A stretch of DNA of 19,491 nucleotides from 66-474 sp035277545. Lineage in GTDB: Bacteria; Pseudomonadota; Gammaproteobacteria; Xanthomonadales; Rhodanobacteraceae. The position numbers were made by a program, and so were the translations under genes. Within the stretch, counting starts at the first letter, position 1, and each line of letters starts with the position of its first letter. The stretch is from NCBI GenBank assembly GCA_035277545.1, contig DATEKI010000237.1:1-19491 (forward strand), given 5' to 3'. The notes under the pieces are model-generated. The model ran no database searches. It was not told where the DNA came from and saw only the letters and a list, made by a program, of their open reading frames with translations. Positions 7,191 through 13,897 of this stretch are shown one piece after another.

Positions 7191-7219
7191 CTTGAGATAA
7201 CGCCGCCAACCCCCAGTTT
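7191..7219 (+). promoter_or_regulatory. Sigma-32-type promoter of dnaK
   Basis: CTTGAG (7191-7196), 14 nt, then CCCCAGTTT (7211-7219) is a close match to the RpoH consensus. It sits in the 91-bp grpE-dnaK gap, about 50 bases before the dnaK ATG, so dnaK can be transcribed on its own under heat shock. Confidence 0.7.
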
Positions 7220-7270
7220 GTGTTCAAGATTCGGCGGTCGCTCGACCGCAAAACATCCAGGAGCTGAAAC

Positions 7271-9208
7271 ATGAGCAAAATCATCGGTATCGACCTCGGC
7301 ACGACCAATTCGTGCGTCGCGGTGATGGAAGGCACCAAGACGCGCGTGATCGAGAACTCCGAAGGCGATCGCACGACGCCTTCCATCGTTGCGTTCGCGA
7401 AGGACGGCGAGGTGCTGGTCGGCGCGCCTGCCAAGCGCCAGGCCGTCACCAATCCCAAGAACACCTTCTACGCGGTGAAGCGCCTGATCGGCCGCAAGTT
7501 CACCGACGCCGAAGTGCAGAAGGATCTGGACATCGTTCCATACAAGATCCTCGCGCACTCGAACGGCGATGCGTGGCTGGAAACCTCCGACGGCAAGCAG
7601 ATGGCGCCGCCGGAAATTTCCGCCAAGGTGCTGATGAAAATGAAGAAGACCGCCGAGGATTTCCTGGGCGAAACCGTCACCGACGCCGTGATCACGGTGC
7701 CGGCGTACTTCAACGATTCCCAGCGCCAGGCCACCAAGGATGCCGGCAAGATCGCCGGCCTCAACGTCAAGCGCATCATCAACGAGCCGACCGCGGCCGC
7801 GCTCGCGTATGGCCTCGACAAGGAAAAGGGCGCCAGCGATCGCAAGATCGCGGTCTATGACCTCGGCGGTGGCACCTTCGACGTGTCGATCATCGAGATC
7901 GCCGAAGTCGACGGCGAGAAGCAGTTCGAAGTGCTGGCCACCAACGGCGACACCTTCCTCGGCGGCGAAGATTTCGACAAGCGCGTCATCGACTATCTGG
8001 TCGACGAGTTCAAGAAGGACCAGGGTGTGGACCTGCGCAACGATCCGCTCGCGCTGCAGCGCCTGAAGGACGCCGCCGAGCGCGCCAAGATCGAGCTGTC
8101 GTCCGCGCACCAGACGGAAGTCAATCTTCCGTACGTGACGGCCGATGCGTCCGGTCCGAAGCACCTCAACATCAAGCTGACCCGCGCCAAGCTCGAAGCG
8201 CTGGTGGAAGACTTGATCAAGCGCACCATCGAACCGTGCCGCACGGCGCTCAACGACGCCAACCTGCGCGTGTCCGACATCGCGGAAGTGATCCTGGTCG
8301 GCGGCCAGACGCGCATGCCCAAGGTGCAGGAAGCGGTCAAGGATTTCTTCGGCAAGGAGCCGCGCAAGGACGTGAACCCCGACGAAGCCGTCGCGGTGGG
8401 CGCGGCGATCCAGGGCGGCGTGCTGTCCGGCGACGTCAAGGACGTGCTGCTGCTCGACGTGACGCCGCTGTCGCTCGGCATCGAAACGCTGGGCGGCGTG
8501 ATGACCAAGCTGATCGACAAGAACACCACGATCCCGACCAAGGCCTCGCAGGTGTTTTCGACCGCCGAAGACAACCAGAGCGCGGTCACGGTGCACGTGC
8601 TGCAGGGCGAACGCGAACAGGCCCGCTTCAACAAGTCGCTGGCCAAGTTCGATCTTGCGGGCATCCAGGCCGCGCCGCGCGGCATGCCGCAGATCGAGGT
8701 GTCGTTCGACATCGACGCCAATGGCATCCTGCACGTCACGGCCAAGGACAAGAACACCGGCAAGGAACAGCGCATCGAGATCAAGGCCGGCTCGGGTCTT
8801 TCCGAGGAAGAAATCCAGCGGATGGTTTCGGATGCCGAAACCCACCGCGAGGAAGACAAGAAGTTCCAGGAACTGGTCGCCACCCGCAACAAGGCCGACC
8901 AGTTGGTGCACGCCACGCGATCGGCCATCAAGGAACACGGCGGCAAGGTCGGCGGCGACGTGATCGGACGCGTGGAGGAATCGCTGTCAGAACTCGAGAA
9001 GGTGATGAAGGGCGATGACAAGGACGCGATCGAATCGCGCATCACCAAGCTCGAGGAAGCCGCGCAGTCGCTGTTCGCAGCCGCGCAGTCGGGTGGACAG
9101 GCCGGCGCGCAGCCTGGCGCGTCGCAGCAGGCGCCCGGTGGCGGTGCATCGCCTGAAGACGTGGTGGATGCGGAGTTCACCGAAGTGAAGGGCGACGAGA
9201 AGAAGTAA
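7271..9208 (+). CDS. dnaK: Molecular chaperone DnaK (Hsp70)
   Basis: DnaK is the ATP-driven Hsp70 that binds exposed hydrophobic segments of client proteins with DnaJ and GrpE. The 645 residues match the usual size. The nucleotide-binding domain starts with IGIDLGTTNSCVAVM (about 4-18), then AVITVPAYFNDSQRQATKDA, the phosphate loop VYDLGGGTFDVSI and ILVGGQTRMPKVQ. The interdomain linker is DVLLLDVTPLSLGIETLGG (about 390-408). The substrate-binding domain follows, then the alpha-helical lid, a Gly/Gln/Ala-rich linker and the conserved C-terminal VVDAEFTEVK. The Shine-Dalgarno AGGAG at 7259-7263 fixes the start. It has its own sigma-32-type promoter and is followed by two strong hairpins. Confidence 0.99.
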   Translation: MSKIIGIDLGTTNSCVAVMEGTKTRVIENSEGDRTTPSIVAFAKDGEVLVGAPAKRQAVTNPKNTFYAVKRLIGRKFTDAEVQKDLDIVPYKILAHSNGDAWLETSDGKQMAPPEISAKVLMKMKKTAEDFLGETVTDAVITVPAYFNDSQRQATKDAGKIAGLNVKRIINEPTAAALAYGLDKEKGASDRKIAVYDLGGGTFDVSIIEIAEVDGEKQFEVLATNGDTFLGGEDFDKRVIDYLVDEFKKDQGVDLRNDPLALQRLKDAAERAKIELSSAHQTEVNLPYVTADASGPKHLNIKLTRAKLEALVEDLIKRTIEPCRTALNDANLRVSDIAEVILVGGQTRMPKVQEAVKDFFGKEPRKDVNPDEAVAVGAAIQGGVLSGDVKDVLLLDVTPLSLGIETLGGVMTKLIDKNTTIPTKASQVFSTAEDNQSAVTVHVLQGEREQARFNKSLAKFDLAGIQAAPRGMPQIEVSFDIDANGILHVTAKDKNTGKEQRIEIKAGSGLSEEEIQRMVSDAETHREEDKKFQELVATRNKADQLVHATRSAIKEHGGKVGGDVIGRVEESLSELEKVMKGDDKDAIESRITKLEEAAQSLFAAAQSGGQAGAQPGASQQAPGGGASPEDVVDAEFTEVKGDEKK

Positions 9209-9211
9209 GTG

Positions 9212-9242
9212 TGATCCACCAGCGCGGCGCGCTGGTGGATCA
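9212..9242 (+). terminator. Strong hairpin after dnaK (first of two)
   Basis: TGATCCACCAGCGC (9212-9225) and GCGCTGGTGGATCA (9229-9242) form a perfect 14-bp stem with a 3-nt loop, beginning four bases after the dnaK stop. There is no U-tract, so it may protect the dnaK mRNA 3' end, be a processing site or act as a partial terminator rather than a full intrinsic terminator. Confidence 0.65.
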
Positions 9243-9243
9243 A

Positions 9244-9292
9244 CTGTCCGCGTTCGAGTGACGCTGGGAAGCGCGACGCTCGACGCGGACAG
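9244..9292 (+). repeat. Second hairpin after dnaK
   Basis: CTGTCCGCGTTCGAG (9244-9258) pairs with CTCGACGCGGACAG (9279-9292) over 14 bp with one bulged T and a 20-nt loop. It starts one base after the first hairpin. Together the two fill most of the 113-bp gap between dnaK and the next gene. Confidence 0.6.
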
Positions 9293-9321
9293 CTTCCGTG
9301 TAGAGGCGGGGAACCTCAAGC

Positions 9322-9906
9322 ATGCACAAAGGCCGGATGGAGGCGTTCACCGATGGCGTGATCGCGGTCATCATCACCATCATGGTGCTGGAGCTGAAGC
9401 TTCCGCATGAAGCCACTTGGCACGCCTTGCTGGCGGACCTGCCGGTGTTCCTCAGCTACGTGCTGAGCTTCGTGTACGTAGGCATCTACTGGAACAACCA
9501 CCACCACATGCTGCAGATGGTCACGCACGTCAGTGGCCGCGTGCTGTGGGCCAACCTGTTTTTCCTGTTCTGGCTGTCGTTGTTTCCGTTCACCACCAGC
9601 TGGTTGAACGAATCGCACCCGGTGCCGGCACCGGTGCCGACGGCGGTGTACGGGATCGTGCTGCTGCTTGCGGCGCTTTCGTGGGTGCCGTTGCTGCGTG
9701 CGCTGATCGCGGCGAACGGTGGCGAGAAAAGCGGGCTCGGCGAAGCACTCAAAGGCGACTGGAAAGTCGTCGCTTCGCCGGTGGGCTACGTGATCGGCAT
9801 TGCATTGGCGTTTTTTGCGCCAATATTGTCTTGCGTGATCTACGCCGCGATCGCGGCGCTGTGGTTCATCCCCGATCGCCGTCTCGAAGCAAGAATGCGT
9901 ACATGA
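9322..9906 (+). CDS. TMEM175/DUF1211 family membrane protein
   Basis: This 194-residue integral membrane protein starts with RMEAFTDGVIAVIITIMVLELKLP, the hallmark first helix of the TMEM175 (DUF1211) family. In that family the F-[ST]-D motif is characteristic and several members are potassium channels without the classic TVGYG filter. Further hydrophobic segments lie at about 37-58 (followed by WNNHHH), 73-93, 102-127 and 150-188, consistent with five to six helices. The third helix is aromatic-rich. No potassium selectivity can be shown from sequence alone. The last four bases overlap the dnaJ start (ATGA), so dnaJ translation is probably coupled to this gene. Its position between dnaK and dnaJ is unusual. 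Confidence 0.85.
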   Translation: MHKGRMEAFTDGVIAVIITIMVLELKLPHEATWHALLADLPVFLSYVLSFVYVGIYWNNHHHMLQMVTHVSGRVLWANLFFLFWLSLFPFTTSWLNESHPVPAPVPTAVYGIVLLLAALSWVPLLRALIAANGGEKSGLGEALKGDWKVVASPVGYVIGIALAFFAPILSCVIYAAIAALWFIPDRRLEARMRT

Positions 9907-11018
9907 AACGTTGCTACTACGAAGTCCTCGGTGTCGCGCGCGGCGCGAACGATGAGGAACTGAAAAAGGCCTTTCGCCGGCTGGCGATGAAGAACCATCC
10001 GGATCGCTGTCCCGGCGACCCCGAGGCGCAGGATCGTTTCAAGGAGGCCAAGGAGGCATACGAAATCCTGGGCGATCCGCAGCGGCGTGCGATGTACGAC
10101 CAGTATGGCCACGCCGCGTTCGAGAACGGCACCGGACGTCGCGGCGGCGCGCCGTTTGGCGACGTGGGGGACATCTTCGGCGACATCTTTTCCGACATCT
10201 TCGGCGGTGGCCGGCGCGCACCGCGCGGGTCGGACCTGCGCTACGTGCTGGAGCTCGACCTCGAAGAAGCCGTGGCGGGTGTGGACAAGAAGATCCACGT
10301 ACCGACCCTTGTCAATTGCCACCACTGCAATGGCACCGGTTCCGAGGACGGCAAGTTGTCGACGTGCTCCACTTGCCGCGGCCATGGTCGCGTGCGGATG
10401 CAGAACGGCATCTTCTCGATCCAGCAGGCCTGCCCGCATTGCGGCGGCGCGGGCCGCATCGTGGTGACACCGTGCAAGCATTGCCTCGGCGAGGGCCGGC
10501 TGGAAGACGAACGCGGCCTCGAAGTGAAGGTGCCGCCGGGCGTTGACAATGGCGACCGCATTCGTTTGACGGGACAGGGCGAAGCAGGGCCGTCCGGTTC
10601 GACGCCTGGCGACCTGTACGTTGAAATCCATGTGCGTCCGCACCCGATCTTCAAGCGCGAAGGCGACGACCTGCGCTGCGAAGTGCCGATCCGGTTTGCG
10701 CAGGCCGCGCTGGGCGCGGCCATTGAAGTACCGATCCTGGACGGCGCCACCACCATCACGGTGCCCCCGGAGACCCAGACCGGCCAGGAATTCCGGCTGC
10801 GCGGGCAGGGCGTGAAATCCGTGCGCAGCCGCCACGCCGGCGACCTCTTTTGCACCGTCGTGATCGAAACACCGGTGCGGCTGGACAAGCACCAGCGCGA
10901 CTTGCTCGAACAATTCGAGTCGACCTTTGCCGACACCGACGAAGCGAAGAAGCACTCGCCGCGCAACAGCGGGTTCGTCGAAGGCGTCAAACAGTTCTGG
11001 TCGAAGATGACGGGTTGA
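9903..11018 (+). CDS. dnaJ: Chaperone protein DnaJ (Hsp40)
   Basis: DnaJ delivers clients to DnaK and stimulates its ATPase. The 371-residue protein is a full type I J-protein: a J domain (about 1-70) with the HPD motif in KNHPDRCPGD; a Gly/Phe region (about 75-105, with repeated DIFGDIF); a zinc-binding domain with four CxxCxGxG repeats (CHHCNGTG, CSTCRGHG, CPHCGGAG, CKHCLGEG); and the C-terminal client-binding beta domains. It begins MKRCYYEVLGV. The ATG at 9903 overlaps the upstream stop by four bases and has only a weak Shine-Dalgarno, which fits translational coupling. The frame is open far upstream, but that part is a shadow of the membrane protein gene. Confidence 0.98.
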   Translation: MKRCYYEVLGVARGANDEELKKAFRRLAMKNHPDRCPGDPEAQDRFKEAKEAYEILGDPQRRAMYDQYGHAAFENGTGRRGGAPFGDVGDIFGDIFSDIFGGGRRAPRGSDLRYVLELDLEEAVAGVDKKIHVPTLVNCHHCNGTGSEDGKLSTCSTCRGHGRVRMQNGIFSIQQACPHCGGAGRIVVTPCKHCLGEGRLEDERGLEVKVPPGVDNGDRIRLTGQGEAGPSGSTPGDLYVEIHVRPHPIFKREGDDLRCEVPIRFAQAALGAAIEVPILDGATTITVPPETQTGQEFRLRGQGVKSVRSRHAGDLFCTVVIETPVRLDKHQRDLLEQFESTFADTDEAKKHSPRNSGFVEGVKQFWSKMTG

Positions 11019-11315
11019 TTGCCGCCAGTCGGATGTCGGTGATTCGACACTCCTGCGACTCGTCAGGGCGCAACAACCCGTGCCGTCATTCCGGGGCCGC
11101 TGCGGCTCCATCGCAGTGGAACCCGGAATCCATTTTGATTCTGCTCTTCTGCTTCCTGGAATGCAGAACGAGGTGGGTGGCACGTCGCTCCTGCGACGCG
11201 CCCTTCGGGCCATCGGCTCGCCAATGTTCGTTTGGGCATTGCCGCCTTCCTGGTCCGGTTTGCGCCGGGATGACGAGCTTGTATGCTTCTGGCGCATCTT
11301 CAAAGACTTCGTCGC
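11019..11315. other. dnaJ-dapB intergenic region
   Basis: This 297-bp spacer has no supported gene. It is mostly filled by the inverted-repeat element at 11084-11275. The decamer CTCCTGCGAC occurs twice, once before the element and once inside it. TATGCT at 11282-11287 could be a -10 for dapB. Confidence 0.5.
11084..11275. repeat. MITE-like element with terminal inverted repeats
   Basis: The segment is bounded by CGTCATTCCGG (11084-11094) and CCGGGATGACG (11265-11275), 11-bp terminal inverted repeats with one mismatch, enclosing 192 bp with no coding capacity. Inside are short hairpins such as CGTCGC-TCCT-GCGACG and GCCC-TTC-GGGC. This looks like a non-autonomous dispersed repeat. Copy number cannot be judged from one window, and no clear target-site duplication was confirmed. 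Confidence 0.5.
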
Positions 11316-12050
11316 ATGGGTGCTGCCATTCAACTCGGAATCAACGGCGCCAGCGGCCGCATGGGCCAAGCCCTGCAGCGGCTGCTGCAAAACGATGCGC
11401 GCTTCGATCTGGTCGCGCGCATTTCATCTTCGGAAAACTGGAATCGATCGCCGAAGCCGGACGTCGTGATCGACTTCAGCACGCCGGCCGGCTTCGATGC
11501 GGCGCTGGGGCATTGCCGTGCGCACAAGGTCGCGTTCGTCTGTGGAACGACAGGTCTCGATGCCGGTCAGCGCGGCAACTTGCAGGAAGCCGCGTGCGAC
11601 ATTCCGGTTCTGTACGCCGCCAATTTCAGCCTCGGGATCGCGGTGCTGACGAAATTGCTGCGCGACGCGGCGAGCGCATTGCCGGACTGGGATCTGGAAA
11701 TCATCGAGGCTCATCACGCGCGCAAGGTGGATGCACCGTCAGGCACCGCACTGGCATTGGGCCGTGCCGCGGCATCAGCGCGTGGGCAGCATTTCGATGA
11801 AGTCGCGGAATTCGCGCGCCATGGACACACCGGAGTGCGCGCACCCGGCACGATCGGATTCGCCTCGATCCGCGCCGGCGAGATCATCGGCGAGCACACT
11901 GCACTGCTCGCGACGAAAGGCGAGCGCATCGAACTCACGCATCGCGCGTTCGACAACACGATCTTCGCGCGCGGCGCGCTCGCCGCCGCGGCGTGGCTGG
12001 CCGGCAGACCCGCGGGTACGTATTCCCTGGACGACGTGCTTCGCCCGTAG
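11316..12050 (+). CDS. dapB: 4-hydroxy-tetrahydrodipicolinate reductase DapB
   Basis: DapB carries out the NAD(P)H-dependent reduction step of the diaminopimelate/lysine pathway, feeding peptidoglycan and lysine synthesis. The nucleotide-binding loop GINGASGRMG is at 8-17, VVIDFSTP and FVCGTTGL follow, and the catalytic block EAHHARKVDAPSGTAL has His133, His134 and Lys137. The 244-residue length is shorter than E. coli DapB (273); the missing residues lie mainly between the dinucleotide loop and VVIDFS. The ATG at 11316 places the Rossmann strand correctly. An in-frame ATG at 11283 would add 11 residues and overlaps a possible -10. The TAG stop lies inside a REP-like palindrome. Confidence 0.95.
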   Translation: MGAAIQLGINGASGRMGQALQRLLQNDARFDLVARISSSENWNRSPKPDVVIDFSTPAGFDAALGHCRAHKVAFVCGTTGLDAGQRGNLQEAACDIPVLYAANFSLGIAVLTKLLRDAASALPDWDLEIIEAHHARKVDAPSGTALALGRAAASARGQHFDEVAEFARHGHTGVRAPGTIGFASIRAGEIIGEHTALLATKGERIELTHRAFDNTIFARGALAAAAWLAGRPAGTYSLDDVLRP

Positions 12051-12126
12051 GAGCGCGCCTGCGCGCGATCGTTTTGGCGAAAACGATCGCCGGAAAAGAG
12101 CAGGCGCTTCGCGTCGGCTGGCTCCT
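12047..12126. repeat. REP-like palindrome overlapping the dapB stop
   Basis: GTAGGAGCGCGCCTGC starts at 12047 and an imperfect reverse complement, ending GGCTCCTGC, closes the unit near 12126. Inside is an 11-bp perfect hairpin, GCGATCGTTTT (12065-12075) with AAAACGATCGC (12080-12090) and loop GGCG. The dapB stop TAG (12048-12050) is part of the repeat. I know this GC-rich type as a dispersed intergenic repeat in the order; copy number here is unknown. It could also terminate dapB transcription. Confidence 0.6.
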
Positions 12127-12150
12127 GCAAGCATGTGCCGCAAGTAACGC

Positions 12151-12630
12151 TCAGCCCGGCGGCTTCTTCCACGACTCGTGGCCGTAAACGATGCGCCACC
12201 CTTGCGGCAGCCGTTGCCAGACATAGGTCGCGACGAACGCACTGGTGCGCGGCTTTCCATTCGGCAACGTACCGCTGGCGCTCAACGGCCACGTGACGAT
12301 CTCGACATTCGGCCCCAGCGCCATGAATCCGGGCGCGCCGTCCTGCGCGTATTTCGCATCGCTCTTGCCGTTATTCCACCACTTCAGTTGCTGCGCGTGC
12401 AGCGCCTTCCAGCCGCGGATGATTTCGCCGTTGATCGCGAAAACCAGATCGGGGCGGCGCACCATCGCGGCCATGAAGGCGTCGGTGTCGTGCGCATTTG
12501 CAGCGCGAAACATCTTCGCCATCTGCGGACGGATCGCGTGCTCCGCTTCTGATGCCATTGATTGCGCCCAGACGCCTCCCGCGTACAAGCCAACGCAGAT
12601 TGTCGCGGCTGTGCCGAGTATCTTTTTCAT
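12151..12630 (-). CDS. Exported SnoaL/NTF2-like protein
   Basis: This 159-residue protein starts with a Sec signal peptide (MKKILGTAATICVGLYAGGV, likely cleaved after VWA at about residue 22). The mature part looks like a DUF4440/SnoaL-like NTF2 fold: a first helix with MFRAANAHDTDAFMAAM, a strand pair DLVFAINGEIIRGW, and the final strands SAFVATYVWQRLPQGWRIVYGHESW, the typical ending of that family. No catalytic residues can be assigned. The ATG at 12628-12630 is chosen for the signal peptide and a GAGAAG upstream. It begins 16 bases after the stop of the beta-propeller gene and is probably the last gene of that operon. Confidence 0.75.
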   Translation of the reverse strand: MKKILGTAATICVGLYAGGVWAQSMASEAEHAIRPQMAKMFRAANAHDTDAFMAAMVRRPDLVFAINGEIIRGWKALHAQQLKWWNNGKSDAKYAQDGAPGFMALGPNVEIVTWPLSASGTLPNGKPRTSAFVATYVWQRLPQGWRIVYGHESWKKPPG

Positions 12631-12646
12631 CTGCTTCTCGTCGTTC

Positions 12647-13875
12647 TCAGCGGTTACTGAAAACCGCACCGTGGGGAATGGCGCTGCCTTGCCAGCCGTC
12701 CGGCCACGCGCGCGCGAAATCGATCGTGTCGGGCGCGAGTGTCAGCTTCCCGGTAGCGCGATCGACGGTGGCGAAGCGGACCCTCGTGTCGAGTGCGCCG
12801 TAGCCCGTGATCACCAGACGATCGCCGCCCGGTTCCAGCGCCAGCCATTGAGGGTAATCATCCGACGGCAGCAGGATACGGCTGACTTCGTGCGGATGTT
12901 CCGGATCGCGCACGTCGAGGCTCACGATGGCGTGCCCGCTTTGCGCGGCTTCCACCATGAAGCTGCCCGCGACCACCGGCACCTCGCACATCCGGTAACC
13001 CAAGTCGTAGACATGTTGCAGTGAGGGATGATCGCTCGCCAGATCGTGGACCAGGAAAAGGCCGCAATTGAACGTCGGCACGACGACCGTCTTGCCGTCC
13101 GCGAGCAGGCGCGGCTCGGACGAATCCGCAGCCGTGTCGTAATACCAATCGGTTTGCGGCGGCAGCGGCATGGTCTTGATCAACTTCGCGTCGGACAACC
13201 GCCAGATCTGCGCCACATGGCTGACCTGCGCACCCATCATGTCCGCGCTGCTGGTGACGACGCGGTCGAGCTTCGGAACGATCGCGATGCTGTACGGACG
13301 AATGTTCGGATGTCCGGACGCCATCGCGGCGCCCGTTCGCACGACGCGGCCGTGCGGATCGAATTCGACCAAACCGCCCGCGGCGTGGTTGAATCCGCCG
13401 GAATACTGGAACGTCGCCAGCGTGTCGCCGTTGGGAAGATGGACGAACGAATGCGGGTAACCGAGGGGGTCGACGTCGCCGAATTGCCGCGCGAGCCGCG
13501 GATGCGCGGGATCGTGCAGGTCGAAGATGTAGGTGCGATCCCCGAGCCAGTCGTTGGCATAGAGCATGTCGTCCGCGGTTCCGCATAATTCGTGTGATGC
13601 GCTTGCGCTGCATCGCCGACGGGTAGTATCGCGACGAATTTTCCGAACGACGGGCCCGGCTGGACGTCGAATACCGCGAGGAAGTCCTTGCCCAATCCCA
13701 GTCCGCTGCGCCGCGCCGGAATGTCGGCCGGCGTCATCTCGGGGACCGCGGCGAGAGGATGCCTGGCCTCCATCGCCCACACGAACAGATAATGGCTGGC
13801 ATTCGGCGCAGCCATCGCGATCAGCGGAAACGCCAGTACCACGAGCAACACGCAGTGGAAAATGGATCGTTTCAC
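12647..13875 (-). pseudogene. SBP56-like beta-propeller protein, frameshifted
   Basis: Two frames together make one protein of about 409 residues. The first frame gives a signal peptide (MKRSIFHCVLLVVLAFPLIA) and continues to KFVAILPVGDAAQAHHTNYAEP. The second frame takes over at ADDMLYANDWLGDRTYIFDL and runs to the end (GSAIPHGAVFSN). The junction lies at about 13573-13580 (CCGCGG), where one missing base explains the switch. The later part has beta-propeller features of selenium-binding-protein/methanethiol-oxidase-like families: YPHSFVHLPNGDTLATFQ, RPYSIAIVPKLDRVV, QIWRLSDAKLIKTM, FNCGLFLVHDL. GTG at 13875 is the start, with GAGGAGA at 13882-13888. The oxidase gene ends 22 bases upstream. 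It may be a true lesion or a sequencing error; a programmed shift is unlikely. Confidence 0.7.
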
Positions 13876-13897
13876 GGCTTGTCTCCTCACGCGAAAA

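Noticed and set aside
7097..8938. A 613-codon open frame on the minus strand across dnaK
   Set aside because: It is antisense to a certain dnaK gene and arises from GC-rich codon use; its composition is rich in Arg, His, Val and Leu with no recognisable domain.
13560..13600. Programmed ribosomal frameshifting in the beta-propeller gene
   Set aside because: No slippery heptamer or downstream structure was seen at the junction; mutation or sequencing error is simpler.
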